This document shows positions 17,544-26,896 of a DNA stretch of 64,000 nt, one piece after another (the stretch's first letter is position 1; every line of letters begins with the position of its first letter). A program made the translations under genes and the position numbers. Under the pieces are notes generated by a model, which ran no database searches, was not told where the DNA came from, and saw nothing but the letters and a program-made list of their open reading frames with translations. Origin of the DNA: G963674665 sp963674665 (lineage in GTDB: Bacteria > Desulfobacterota > Desulfovibrionia > Desulfovibrionales > Desulfovibrionaceae); assembly GCA_963674665.2 (NCBI GenBank), contig CAXXPL010000011.1, positions 62,001-126,000 on the forward strand, read 5' to 3'.

Positions 17544-20147
17544 CTATTTCTCCGGTTTGTCGCTGACCGAGAATTTCCCCACGGCTTCTTGAAGTTTCGA
17601 GGCCAGCCGGGCCAGCCGATCACCCAGGGTATTGACCTGCTGGGCTCCGGCGGTGCTCGATTCAACTGATTTGTTCACGCTGAAGATGTTTGCGGCCATA
17701 TCGTTGATGGCCTTGGCCACCTCTCCGGCGTTTTGGGACATGTCGGTGGCACCCTTCGCGAGTTCGGCGATGGCGGCGGCGATACCGTCCACGTCGTGGG
17801 TTGTCTGGGTTACGCTACCCGAGATGCTGTTGGCGGCCTCGGTCTGTTTTTCCACCGAGTTGTTGATGACCGAGGACGAGTCGTTGAGGGCGTTGATGAT
17901 CCCGGTGACCTGCGAGATGACCTTCACCGCGTCCTGGGTGTTCAGCTGCACGCCCTCGATCTTGGCGGCGATGTCTTCCGCGGCCTTGGCGCTCTGGTTG
18001 GCCAGCTCCTTGATCTCGTGGGCCACCACGGCGAATCCCTTGCCCGCGTCTCCCGCGCTGGCCGCCTCGATGGTGGCGTTGAGCGCCAGGAGGTTGGTCT
18101 GTTCGGCTATGCGCTTGATCACCGCGGTAACCTTGCCGATCTCCTGGGCAGCCTCTCCCAGCACTGTCATTGTCTGCGTTGCCGTCGAGGCCATGTCCAT
18201 GGCCTTGGAGGCCACGTTGGCGCCGTCAGTGGCGTTTCTGCCGATGTCCGCGATGGCTTTGCGCAGACCGTCCACTGAAAAGGCCACCATGCCCATGCGG
18301 TTGGAGATCTCGCCTGCCATGTTGGATACTGAACTCACATTGACGCTCATTTGTTCCACTGCCGAGGCCATTGTGTTGATGTTCATTGAAATCTGTTCGG
18401 TGGCTCCGGCAACGTTGCCGGATTCCAGACTCATGGAGGTGAACTCGTTGCCGAGGTGTCCGGAAACGGCGAGAAATTCGCGGGCCGCGCCGGTAAGGGT
18501 GGAGGCCGCGTCCTTGATGTCTTCCACCAGGGTTTCGAGGTTCACGAAGGTTGTGTTGATGGATTTCTCCAGGTGGATGAAGGCGTCCCTGGTTTCCTGG
18601 GCGCCCTCGACGGCGCTTTCGGCCTTGTAGCGGATCGTGAGGTCTCCGCTGGCCATGCGCGACAGGAGCGCGGTCAGCTTGTCGAGTTCGCCCCGCTGGT
18701 AGGCGTAGACCTGCTGTGCCTCCTCGCCGCTTTGTTCGGCCGTGGCCAGGGCCTCCTGGGCCCGGCGGGCCTCCATGGCGGCCTGGTTGGATTTTTCGCT
18801 GATTTCCTGGATGGTGCTGCGCAGCTTGTCGAGCATGGAGGCGAAGGAGTGTTTCAACACCTTGAGTTCGCCGATGAACCTGCCATCGGGTTCGCGCCGC
18901 TCCATGTCACCGGAGCTGATGTCGATGGAAAAGCGCTCCAGGGACTTGATGGGACCGGTGAGATAGCGGCTGATGCAGATGCCCAGGCCGATGAAGATGA
19001 TGACCATGGCCAGGCCGCTGTAAGCCATGACGGTCCATAGGGTCCTTCCGAGCACGTCCTGGAAGTTCCGGCTCTGCTTCGCGGCCTCGGACTCGATGGT
19101 GTCCAAGTACACGCCCATGCCCAGGATGATGTTCCAGGGTTTGAACAGACGCACATAGCTGAGTTTGCGAACAGGCCTGTCCCCCCCGGGTTTGGGCCAA
19201 AGATATTCGACGAACCCGCTTCCCTTGGTCTTGCACAGCTTGGCCATCTCCTTGAAGAAGAGCTTGCCTTCGGAGTCCGCCACCGTGCTGAGGTCACTGC
19301 CTTCCAGTTCCGGGTTCACGGGGTGCATGAGCATGCGCGGGGAGGTGCTTTGCACCCAGAAGTAGTTGCCGTCGGCAAGCCTGAGGTTGCGTATCTCCTC
19401 GAGAGCTTCGGCCTTTTTTTCCTCGGCGGTGTCGGACACGTAGACCCCACCACCGAGATACCAGTCCAAGCCGGGCAGATACCGAAGAAATGACATCTTG
19501 GGCGAGGGTTCCGTGGCACCAGGCTTGGGCCACCAGTATTCGAGGCGCGCCATGCCGCGCACCTTCCCGGTGACTGGATCGATCTTGTCCGCCATGTCTA
19601 CCATCCGCTTGACTATGGGAAAGCCGTTCTTGCGGTCATTGAACACGGCGTCGTCCACAGCCTTGCCCACCACGATGGACACGGGGTGCCAGATCATCCG
19701 GCTTCTGTCGTTGATCCAGATGTAGTTTTCATCGTTGTTGCCAAACCGGGTGTTGCCGACGATTTCCTTGATGAGCTTGCGTTTTTCCTCGGGAGTGCGG
19801 CCGTCTTGGGAATCCACCCAGATGCGGAACAACTGGCTGGACAGTATGTTGATGATCTGTTCGATGCGTTCGGTGCTCTGGGATTCCTTTTCCAGCTGTT
19901 CCAACAGGGAGAATGGTGCCTGCAGCAGGTTTTCGAGGTTCTCCCGCTCTGCTTCGATCATGAACTGCAGCGTGGCCTGGGATTGTTTCTCCGCAAAGGT
20001 GTTCAGATTCACGTAGAGCAGAGTCTGCCCGAGCAACACCTCGAGCAGCATGGCGAGAAAGACCAGCCCGTAGAGAAGGAAGGCGATGGACTTGTACCAG
20101 GATATCCTGGCCCGCCATTGCGTGCTGAGTTCGGAATCATTGGTCAT
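17544..20147 (-). CDS. Methyl-accepting chemotaxis protein with double Cache sensor
   Basis: An 867-residue chemoreceptor. TM1 lies near residues 14-40. The periplasmic region (about 50-370) contains two Cache-type repeats, each with an aromatic-rich strand: YIWINDRSRMIWHPV and YFWVQSTSPRMLMHP. TM2 is near 370-395, then HAMP and the cytoplasmic signalling domain with EQTNLLALNATIEAASAGDA. Double Cache domains usually bind small organic acids or amino acids; the ligand cannot be read from sequence. GGGAG precedes the ATG. It lies 40 bases upstream of the next MCP gene, so the two are probably co-transcribed. Confidence 0.9.
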   Translation of the reverse strand: MTNDSELSTQWRARISWYKSIAFLLYGLVFLAMLLEVLLGQTLLYVNLNTFAEKQSQATLQFMIEAERENLENLLQAPFSLLEQLEKESQSTERIEQIINILSSQLFRIWVDSQDGRTPEEKRKLIKEIVGNTRFGNNDENYIWINDRSRMIWHPVSIVVGKAVDDAVFNDRKNGFPIVKRMVDMADKIDPVTGKVRGMARLEYWWPKPGATEPSPKMSFLRYLPGLDWYLGGGVYVSDTAEEKKAEALEEIRNLRLADGNYFWVQSTSPRMLMHPVNPELEGSDLSTVADSEGKLFFKEMAKLCKTKGSGFVEYLWPKPGGDRPVRKLSYVRLFKPWNIILGMGVYLDTIESEAAKQSRNFQDVLGRTLWTVMAYSGLAMVIIFIGLGICISRYLTGPIKSLERFSIDISSGDMERREPDGRFIGELKVLKHSFASMLDKLRSTIQEISEKSNQAAMEARRAQEALATAEQSGEEAQQVYAYQRGELDKLTALLSRMASGDLTIRYKAESAVEGAQETRDAFIHLEKSINTTFVNLETLVEDIKDAASTLTGAAREFLAVSGHLGNEFTSMSLESGNVAGATEQISMNINTMASAVEQMSVNVSSVSNMAGEISNRMGMVAFSVDGLRKAIADIGRNATDGANVASKAMDMASTATQTMTVLGEAAQEIGKVTAVIKRIAEQTNLLALNATIEAASAGDAGKGFAVVAHEIKELANQSAKAAEDIAAKIEGVQLNTQDAVKVISQVTGIINALNDSSSVINNSVEKQTEAANSISGSVTQTTHDVDGIAAAIAELAKGATDMSQNAGEVAKAINDMAANIFSVNKSVESSTAGAQQVNTLGDRLARLASKLQEAVGKFSVSDKPEK

Positions 20148-20433
20148 GGCTGGCTCCCTGTTGTCTCATGCTGCGGGGCGGCCGGCGCGCAGCCTTTCCC
20201 GGCCACGTGCCATGCCATATTCTGTTATCGGCTTGATGTGGATATACATGAGCCCGTTGCCCCCCCAAAGTAATGAGCCCCATGTCGCGGCGGATGTCCA
20301 GAGGAGTTGGACACTCTCCGACGCGCCGGTGATGATTATGCACCAAAGGCGCGGTTTTATCGACCTTAAAAACCCAGTGTTCCGGATCAGGCGCAGTTTC
20401 ATTCGCCAAAAGGCGACGAAGGAATATGCTCCG

Positions 20434-22479
20434 CTACAGAGTGAACTTGCGCACCACCGCCTGCAGCATGTCAGCCACCCGTGTCAACTGATCGGCCAGG
20501 GAGTTGACCCGTTTGGCCCCGCTGCTTCCGATCTCGGCGGTCTTGCTCACGCTGAGGATGTTCGAGGACATGTCGCTGGCGCCTTTGGAAATGTCTCCCG
20601 CGTTGCAGGACATGTCGTTCGCCCCCTTGGCCAGCTCCGAGATGGCCTTGGCTATGTCGTCGGCGCCCTTGCTGGTCTCGGTGATGCTCAGGGTGATCTC
20701 GTTGGCGGCGCTGTCCTGCTGCTCCACGTTCCTGGTTATGTCCCGAACCTGGGAGTTGATGGCGTCGATGATGGTTGAGATGTCCTCCATGACCTTGACC
20801 GCGGCCTGGGCGTTTTTCTGAACCCCGGCGATCTTGTCCGCGATGTCCTCGGCGGCCTTGGCGCTCTGGTTGGCCAGCTCCTTGATCTCGTGGGCCACCA
20901 CGGCGAACCCCTTGCCTGATTCACCGGCGCTGGCGGCCTCGATGGTGGCGTTGAGGGCCAGGAGGTTGGTCTGCTCCGCGATACGCTTGATCACCTCGGT
21001 GACCTTGCCGATGTCCCTGGCCGCGTCGCCGAGCTGGCTCATGGTGCTGGTGGCGCTGGTGGCCATGTTGTTGGCCCTCATGGCCACTTCCGCTCCCTCC
21101 TGGGAGTACTCGGCGATGCTGGAGATGGCCTTGCGCAGGTCGATGATGGCCTGGGCAACGTTGTTCATGGTCATGGACATCTCCTCGGCGGTGGAGGAGA
21201 CCGAGTGGATGTTTGTGGATATTTCCTCGGTGGCGGCGGCCATGGTGCTGATATTGGTGGAGATCTCCTCGGATGCTCCTGCCACGGTGCCGGCGCGCAG
21301 GGACAGGTCCTCGGAACTGCCGGACAGGTCCGTGGAGACCTGGGCCAGCTCATGGGAGCATTTCACCAACACGTCCGCCTGATCCTTCATGGCGGCGATC
21401 ATGCCCTTGAGGGACGCGGTGGTTTCGGTCATGGCCTGCTCGATCTCCTTGAAGCTCTCATGGGCCTGCGGCAGGTCCTCGTCGGCCCGCCCCGCGATGT
21501 AGTGGGAGTTCAGGTCACCCCGGGCAAGGTGCTTGAGGGCGTCGGAGAGCTTGTCCACCTCCCGCTTCTGGTACAGGGACAGGCGTTTGGCGACGGCTTG
21601 GGCCTCGGTGGCGTCCTCCATGGCCAGATGCGCGCGTTTGGCCTCTTCCGAGGCCAGGGCCGCGTTCTGCTGGGCCTCGCTCATCTTGCTCTTCAGCTCC
21701 GCCACCATGAAATGGAGATCCTGCCCCAGGCAGCCGAGTTCGTCCACGCCGCTTATGAGAAAATCCTGGTTCAGGTCGCCCTTGCGGACCTTTTCCGTGC
21801 AGGTTGCCAGAGCCTTTACCCTGGAGATGACTGACTTGCGCATGAAGGTGTGCAGCAGCACCAGGAGCAGAAGGAGGCCGGCCAAGCTGACCAGGGCGCT
21901 GCTGCGCTGGGAAGCCCTCAGGCCGCTCATCTCCTTGTCGATGTCCTGCATCAGGACCATGGACCCGAGGATGGTGTGCTTGCGGCCGTGGCAGTGATGA
22001 CAGCTGGCCTCGTTTCTGATGGAGAGCACCTGGGCGTAGTAGGGGGTGCCGTCGAGGGTCACCATGGAGCCGCGCCGAACTGGAGCGCTGAGACTCTCCT
22101 CGACCATGGGAGAAAGGGTACCGCTGGAGTCACTGGACCGGAACGTGGCGAGGAGGTCCTTGCGCACCATGGCCGGGTCTGTGGAGTAGGTGATGTTGCC
22201 TTTGTAATTGGTGAGGTGCACCTTGATGTGGGCGAAATTTTGTCCCAGCTTGTTGAACTGTGCAACAGTGCCCTTGTTGTCGCCCACGGCCATGGGCTCG
22301 TTCACCGCCATCTGTAGCAGGGCCATGAGCCGCACGGAGAATGACTGCAACTGCTCCATGTTGTGTTTTTCCTGCGCCGAGGAGTTGATGAAGAACAGAC
22401 CGATGAAGACGAGAAGGGAGATACCGGTGACCAGCACGGCCACTTTCATGCGGAGGGAGCGTCGGATGTTGCATTCCAT
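20434..22479 (-). CDS. Haem-binding methyl-accepting chemotaxis protein, DcrA-like
   Basis: A 681-residue chemoreceptor whose periplasmic domain contains a c-type haem motif, CHHCH (Cys160, Cys163, His164). TM1 is near residues 12-31, the sensor spans about 32-190, TM2 is near 193-212, then HAMP and a signalling tip, TIEAASAGESGKGFAVVA. DcrA of Desulfovibrio vulgaris, a c-haem chemoreceptor, senses oxygen or redox potential; this architecture matches that type. The gene lies directly downstream of cheW, so it is probably the main receptor of this array. AAGGA precedes the ATG. About 290 bases without a gene follow before the next MCP. Confidence 0.88.
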   Translation of the reverse strand: MECNIRRSLRMKVAVLVTGISLLVFIGLFFINSSAQEKHNMEQLQSFSVRLMALLQMAVNEPMAVGDNKGTVAQFNKLGQNFAHIKVHLTNYKGNITYSTDPAMVRKDLLATFRSSDSSGTLSPMVEESLSAPVRRGSMVTLDGTPYYAQVLSIRNEASCHHCHGRKHTILGSMVLMQDIDKEMSGLRASQRSSALVSLAGLLLLLVLLHTFMRKSVISRVKALATCTEKVRKGDLNQDFLISGVDELGCLGQDLHFMVAELKSKMSEAQQNAALASEEAKRAHLAMEDATEAQAVAKRLSLYQKREVDKLSDALKHLARGDLNSHYIAGRADEDLPQAHESFKEIEQAMTETTASLKGMIAAMKDQADVLVKCSHELAQVSTDLSGSSEDLSLRAGTVAGASEEISTNISTMAAATEEISTNIHSVSSTAEEMSMTMNNVAQAIIDLRKAISSIAEYSQEGAEVAMRANNMATSATSTMSQLGDAARDIGKVTEVIKRIAEQTNLLALNATIEAASAGESGKGFAVVAHEIKELANQSAKAAEDIADKIAGVQKNAQAAVKVMEDISTIIDAINSQVRDITRNVEQQDSAANEITLSITETSKGADDIAKAISELAKGANDMSCNAGDISKGASDMSSNILSVSKTAEIGSSGAKRVNSLADQLTRVADMLQAVVRKFTL

Positions 22480-22502
22480 CGGGATATGTCCTTGTTGAAC
22501 GT

Positions 22503-23006
22503 TCAGGCGATGGCCTTGTCCACGACTTTCAGCAGGTTTCTGGCATTGATGATCAACAGCAGGGAATCCTTGAGCCGGCAGACGCCGGTGATGAGGTCCA
22601 CCGCCTCGGCGCGGTCGTCCGTGGCGAGTTCCTCGTTGACGATGGAGCCGGACTCGATGAGGTTCTTGTCGGTCTCCACCACGTCGCTGATTGAGTCCAC
22701 GAGCACGCCGAAGGATTCGCCCACCGTGGGCTTGAACAGGATGAGACGGCTTTTGTCGTCCATCTGTTTGCTCTTGATGCCCAGGATGCGGCGCAGGTTA
22801 AGTATCAGGTGGATACGCCCCCGGATGTTCACATAGCCCATGACCTCTTTGGGGGCGTGGTAGATCTTGGTGAACGCGGCCTCCTGGTTGACCTCCTTGA
22901 CATCAAGGATGTCGACGCCGTAACGCCGCCCCGCGAGCATGAAGGTGCAGAACTGCTTGAGGTCGCTGTCGGCCACGATTTTCTTTTTCTTGAGTCCGTT
23001 TTCCAT
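22503..23006 (-). CDS. cheW: Chemotaxis coupling protein CheW
   Basis: A 167-residue single-domain CheW that links receptors to CheA in the array. The fold is recognisable from FMLAGRRYGVDILDVKEV, MGYVNIRGRIHLILNLR and FGVLVDSISDVV. Its N-terminus is Lys-rich (MENGLKKKK). It is one base from the CheA stop (TGACATG), so translation is coupled, and it lies immediately upstream of the haem MCP gene. Confidence 0.92.
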   Translation of the reverse strand: MENGLKKKKIVADSDLKQFCTFMLAGRRYGVDILDVKEVNQEAAFTKIYHAPKEVMGYVNIRGRIHLILNLRRILGIKSKQMDDKSRLILFKPTVGESFGVLVDSISDVVETDKNLIESGSIVNEELATDDRAEAVDLITGVCRLKDSLLLIINARNLLKVVDKAIA

Positions 23007-23007
23007 G

Positions 23008-26000
23008 TCAGTTCCGCTCCCCTGGACGCTCCTCGGTGAGCAACCTGGTCACGTCGGCCAGAAAGAGCTCCCTGTCCAACTTCACCTGGTAGAGGTCGAA
23101 GCCCGCCTTGATGGCGCGGCGCATGTCCTCGTCCGAGTTCAGCGAAGTCAGGGCAAGGGCCGGGATATCGTGCTGCCGAGCATTGTGGCGCAAGTTCTTG
23201 ATGAACTCCAGCCCGTTCATCACCGGCATCTCGATGTCCGAGACCACGAGGTCGAAATCGTTCTCCTCCATGGTGTCCAAGGCCTGCTGTCCATGTTCGG
23301 TGTCCACCACGTCGTAGCCGTCGGCCTCCAGGTAACGCCGGATCATGTGGCGCAGGAACGAGGAGTCCTCCACGATGAGGATGCGCCTGTTGTCCTTTGG
23401 CGGCGGGTGGGCCTGCCTGCGCTCCTGGAACCACTGGGGCTCTGCCAGCTCGATGAGCCGGAAGATGTCCGGGAACAGGGTCAGGTGCCCCCTGATGATA
23501 TCCGTGCCCAGCAGCCCGTCCTCGTGATAGCTCTCGGTATTCAGTGAGATGTGCGTCTCCTCGATGTCCAGGATGTGGGACATGAGGATGCCGAAGGGCT
23601 TGTTGATGAACTTGGGCAGGATCAGGAACATTTCCTCATTTTCCGCGCAGGGGCTCACCGTGAGCAGGGAGTCCAGCCTGAGCACCAGGGTGGATTGCCC
23701 GTCGATGGTGATGAACTCCTTGTTGCCTACCATCTCGATACTGGAGAGGGAGATCTTCTCGATGCGTCGGATGAGGGGCAGGGCCAGGGCGAACTGTTCC
23801 CTGGGGCCGTTGCGAAAGAGCAGGATGGACTGGGTGTCCTCGTCGCTGGATGTGATTCCCCGCTTGGTGACGATCTCGTCCGTGGGTTGCTCCATGAACA
23901 CTCCGGCGTGGCGGGCGATGCCCTCGATGTCCAGGATAAGAGAGACAGAGCCGTCCCCCATGACCGTGGCGCCCGAATAGCACTTCAGGGTCTTGAGGCT
24001 GGGGTGCATGGGCTTGACCACTATTTCCTCGGTACCCAGGACCTTGTCCACGATGAGGCCGAAGCGCTCGGAACCCACACGCACCACCGCGAAGGACAGG
24101 CTTTCCTGCTGCTGCCGCTCCAGATCCTGGGGCAGCAGGGTGAAGTGGCTGTGATCCGAAATGTTTCCCGCGCTCCCCAGGGGGGGCTCTTCGGAGTCCT
24201 GCCCCGGCCCGGCGCGGTGGTACTTTTCAGCGATGTCCGACTTGGTGTCACGGGTGAAGGGCCTGGGCCGGGCAAGCACCTCGTTGAGGCGGACCATGGG
24301 CAGCAGGCGGTTGCGCAGGCGGTAGACCTCCTGGTTCCCGGCCACCTCGATGCGGGTGTGGATGTCGTCGTCGTACAGGCACACCAGTTCCTCCAGGTTC
24401 ACCTGGGGGATGGCGAAGTGGTTCTCGCAGACCGTGACGATGAGGCAGGGGATGATTGCCAGGGTGAGAGGCAGGCGAAGCTGCAGGGTGGTGCCCTGAT
24501 CGGGCCAGGATTCGAGTTCCAGAGATCCGCCGAGGTCCTCAATGGCGTGACGCACCACGTCCATGCCCACGCCCCGGCCGGAAATCTCGCTCACGCTTTC
24601 GGCCGTGGAGAAGCCGGGCAGCATGATCAGGGACAGCACCTCCTTGTCCGTCATCTGCGAAAGCTCGAGCTCGCTACGGATGCCTCGCTCGATGGACTTG
24701 CGCCGGACCACCCGGGCATCGATGCCCCGGCCGTCGTCCGCGATCTCGATGTTGATCTGCCCCCCTTCGTGAAAGGCGCGTACGCTGATGGCTCCCGCAG
24801 GGTTCTTTCCCAACTTCTCGCGGACTTCGGGCAGTTCGACGCCGTGGTCGCAGCAGTTGCGGATGATATGAATCAGCGGGTCGTTGAGGGACTCCAGGAT
24901 AGTCTTGTCCAGTTCCACCTCGTTGCCCGTGATGTTGATCTCTATCTGCTTGTCCAGGGAATTGCTCAGATCCCGGACAATACGCGGCAGCTTGTTGAAG
25001 ATGTTGCCGATGGGCTGCATGCGCGTCTGCATGATGGATTCCTGCAGCTCGGTGGTCACGATGTCCAGGCGCTGCACCATATCGCGGCTGAGGGCGTCGG
25101 AGCGCTCCATGCTCAGCAACTGCTGGTTGCGGACGAGCACCAGCTCTCCGGCAAGGGTCATGAGCTTGTCCAAAATGGCCACGTTGATGCGGATGGTGCC
25201 GCCGCGCTCCTTTTCAACCTTGGTGGGCGGGGTCTTGGGGGCCAGAGCCGCGGCCGCAGCCTTCTCCGGCACGGCGGGTGTCCTGGCGGGAACCGGTGCA
25301 GCAGGTGCCGCCGGAGGTGTCGGCTCGGTGATCTCTTCGGCGTGGTCGCTGTCCGGGGCCAACTGGCTGACCATGACCACGTCTTCACCTTGGAACGACA
25401 GGTTCTTGCGGAAATCTTCCGGGGCCTGGGGGCTGGACAGGATAAATTCGGCAAACAGAGGGATGTCAAGTGCCATTTCCGGGGCCGCGTCCTCGTGGGA
25501 AAAAGCCGCGTGGATAATCTCCCCGGCGGCTTCCACATGGGAAAGCAGTTCCTCGGGACCCGGGTCGCTGTCGCTTTGGAGGCGCAGGCGCAGGTAGTAG
25601 AGAAACTCGGCGTTGTCCAGGGCCTGGTCGGCGAGGTCGCAGGCGGTTTCATCCAACTCCAGCTCACTGTCCCCGGGGAGCAGCGCCTGAATGGCTGCCA
25701 GACTCTGACTGGGAGCCTGGGGCTTTGATACCGCGGGTTTCGGAGCAGGGGGCGCGGGAAGTTCGGGCCCAGGCTCGGGGGGCGTGGGCGCCGGTACCAC
25801 CTCGGGCTCCGGAGCCGGCTTCGGAACTGGCTTCGGAGCTGATTTCTGGACAGGCGCGGGGCGAGGCGTCGGTGCGGCCTGCGCGGCCTGGGGAATCCCA
25901 CCGGCCACCAGTTCCTTGAGGTGGGCGTGCAGGGAGGAAATATCCACCTGGTCGCTCTGCAGGGGGGCGCCGATCATGGTGGTGAGAAGATCGACCCCCT

Positions 26001-26280
26001 TGAGCAGCGCGTCGATATGCGCGGACTGGAGCTGCAGCTCGCCGGCGCGGACCTTGGAGAGCAGGCTCTCCATGACATGGGCCATCTCCTTGATGGTGGT
26101 GAGGCCGACAAACGCCGCTCCTCCCTTGACGGAGTGGATGGCCCGGAAGACCTTGTCCACGAGCTCCTGATCAGGGGCTTCCTTCTGGCGCTCCAGCGCC
26201 AGAAAGTCGTCCTCGATTGTGAGCAGGTGCTCATTGGCTTCGGCAATGAACTCGTCGAGCAAAGAGTCGTCGATGTCCAT
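23008..26280 (-). CDS. cheA: Hybrid chemotaxis kinase CheA with two CheW-like domains and a receiver
   Basis: A 1090-residue histidine kinase. Residues 1-105 form an Hpt domain with phospho-accepting His49 (RAIHSVKGGAAF). A Pro/Ala-rich linker follows, then dimerisation (about 360-425) and an ATPase domain with N box PLIHIIRNCCDHGVE and G boxes DDGRGID and GRGVGMDV. Two CheW-like regions follow (about 600-780 and 800-950). A C-terminal receiver (about 963-1085) has the acid pair VED, the phospho-acceptor Asp in VVSDIEMP and the conserved Lys in YQVKLDR. There is no obvious separate P2 domain. The receiver could act as a phosphate sink, as in FrzE-type kinases. The STAS gene lies just upstream. 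Confidence 0.92.
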   Translation of the reverse strand: MDIDDSLLDEFIAEANEHLLTIEDDFLALERQKEAPDQELVDKVFRAIHSVKGGAAFVGLTTIKEMAHVMESLLSKVRAGELQLQSAHIDALLKGVDLLTTMIGAPLQSDQVDISSLHAHLKELVAGGIPQAAQAAPTPRPAPVQKSAPKPVPKPAPEPEVVPAPTPPEPGPELPAPPAPKPAVSKPQAPSQSLAAIQALLPGDSELELDETACDLADQALDNAEFLYYLRLRLQSDSDPGPEELLSHVEAAGEIIHAAFSHEDAAPEMALDIPLFAEFILSSPQAPEDFRKNLSFQGEDVVMVSQLAPDSDHAEEITEPTPPAAPAAPVPARTPAVPEKAAAAALAPKTPPTKVEKERGGTIRINVAILDKLMTLAGELVLVRNQQLLSMERSDALSRDMVQRLDIVTTELQESIMQTRMQPIGNIFNKLPRIVRDLSNSLDKQIEINITGNEVELDKTILESLNDPLIHIIRNCCDHGVELPEVREKLGKNPAGAISVRAFHEGGQINIEIADDGRGIDARVVRRKSIERGIRSELELSQMTDKEVLSLIMLPGFSTAESVSEISGRGVGMDVVRHAIEDLGGSLELESWPDQGTTLQLRLPLTLAIIPCLIVTVCENHFAIPQVNLEELVCLYDDDIHTRIEVAGNQEVYRLRNRLLPMVRLNEVLARPRPFTRDTKSDIAEKYHRAGPGQDSEEPPLGSAGNISDHSHFTLLPQDLERQQQESLSFAVVRVGSERFGLIVDKVLGTEEIVVKPMHPSLKTLKCYSGATVMGDGSVSLILDIEGIARHAGVFMEQPTDEIVTKRGITSSDEDTQSILLFRNGPREQFALALPLIRRIEKISLSSIEMVGNKEFITIDGQSTLVLRLDSLLTVSPCAENEEMFLILPKFINKPFGILMSHILDIEETHISLNTESYHEDGLLGTDIIRGHLTLFPDIFRLIELAEPQWFQERRQAHPPPKDNRRILIVEDSSFLRHMIRRYLEADGYDVVDTEHGQQALDTMEENDFDLVVSDIEMPVMNGLEFIKNLRHNARQHDIPALALTSLNSDEDMRRAIKAGFDLYQVKLDRELFLADVTRLLTEERPGERN

Positions 26281-26283
26281 GGG

Positions 26284-26895
26284 CTACTCCGGCACGCTCA
26301 GGGTTATGCCGTGGGTCTGAGCGACGCGCATCGTCTGGAGGAGGTGTCTCAGGTTTCCGTTTACATTGGCCAGCACCAATCGTTTTCCGCCGTTATTGCG
26401 GAGTCGGCGGGCAAAGGTGAGGAGCACGGCCAGGGAGGCGGTGGTGAATCCCGAGATCCCTCGAAAATCCAGGCGAATGATCTTTGCGCTGGTTTCATCA
26501 GCCATTTCAAGGGTCCGGGCCAGGTCGCCGGAGTGAATGACGGCCATGTCCAGGGCGCAGGTATCGGCCACCACGGTACAGACCGGGTCGATCTCCGGCT
26601 CCTCCTCTTCCGGCCCGTCCAGGGGCAGGGCTGTTGGAGACGGGGATGGGGCGTCATATATTGGCGAGGGCATGGGACCCTGGTCTGCCTTCAAGGCCTG
26701 GGCCATGGGATGGGCTGGAGTGGCGCTGTGGGGCGCGGGGGAGGGCGCCGGGGGTTGCGACGGCTCCAGCGGCAACGAAGAACGCAACAGCGGGCTGGCG
26801 TTTATGTCGCCGAGCACGAGGCTGAAGGCGTCGTCGGGTTCGGTGTCGAAGATCACGGTGTCCTGAAGCGGATCGGGCTTTTGCTTTGGGGACAT
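26284..26895 (-). CDS. STAS-domain protein of the chemosensory operon
   Basis: A 203-residue protein. The first 100 residues are acidic and Pro/Ala-rich and probably disordered. The C-terminal half is a STAS domain of the anti-sigma-factor-antagonist type (IIRLDFRGISGFTTASLAVL, then RRLRNNGGKRLVLANV). The start MSPKQKPDP lies one base after the ParA stop; in-frame codons further up overlap ParA. STAS proteins next to CheA occur in some chemosensory systems as output or scaffolding partners. The usual phosphoserine position appears to be Thr here, so regulation by phosphorylation is uncertain. Confidence 0.8.
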   Translation of the reverse strand: MSPKQKPDPLQDTVIFDTEPDDAFSLVLGDINASPLLRSSLPLEPSQPPAPSPAPHSATPAHPMAQALKADQGPMPSPIYDAPSPSPTALPLDGPEEEEPEIDPVCTVVADTCALDMAVIHSGDLARTLEMADETSAKIIRLDFRGISGFTTASLAVLLTFARRLRNNGGKRLVLANVNGNLRHLLQTMRVAQTHGITLSVPE

Positions 26896-26896
26896 G

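Noticed and set aside
20350..20370. GTCGATAA on the minus strand as a sigma-28 -10 element before the Cache MCP
   Set aside because: No matching TAAA element at proper spacing upstream.
23551..25728. 725-codon plus-strand frame opposite cheA
   Set aside because: cheA has clear catalytic motifs throughout; the opposite frame has none.
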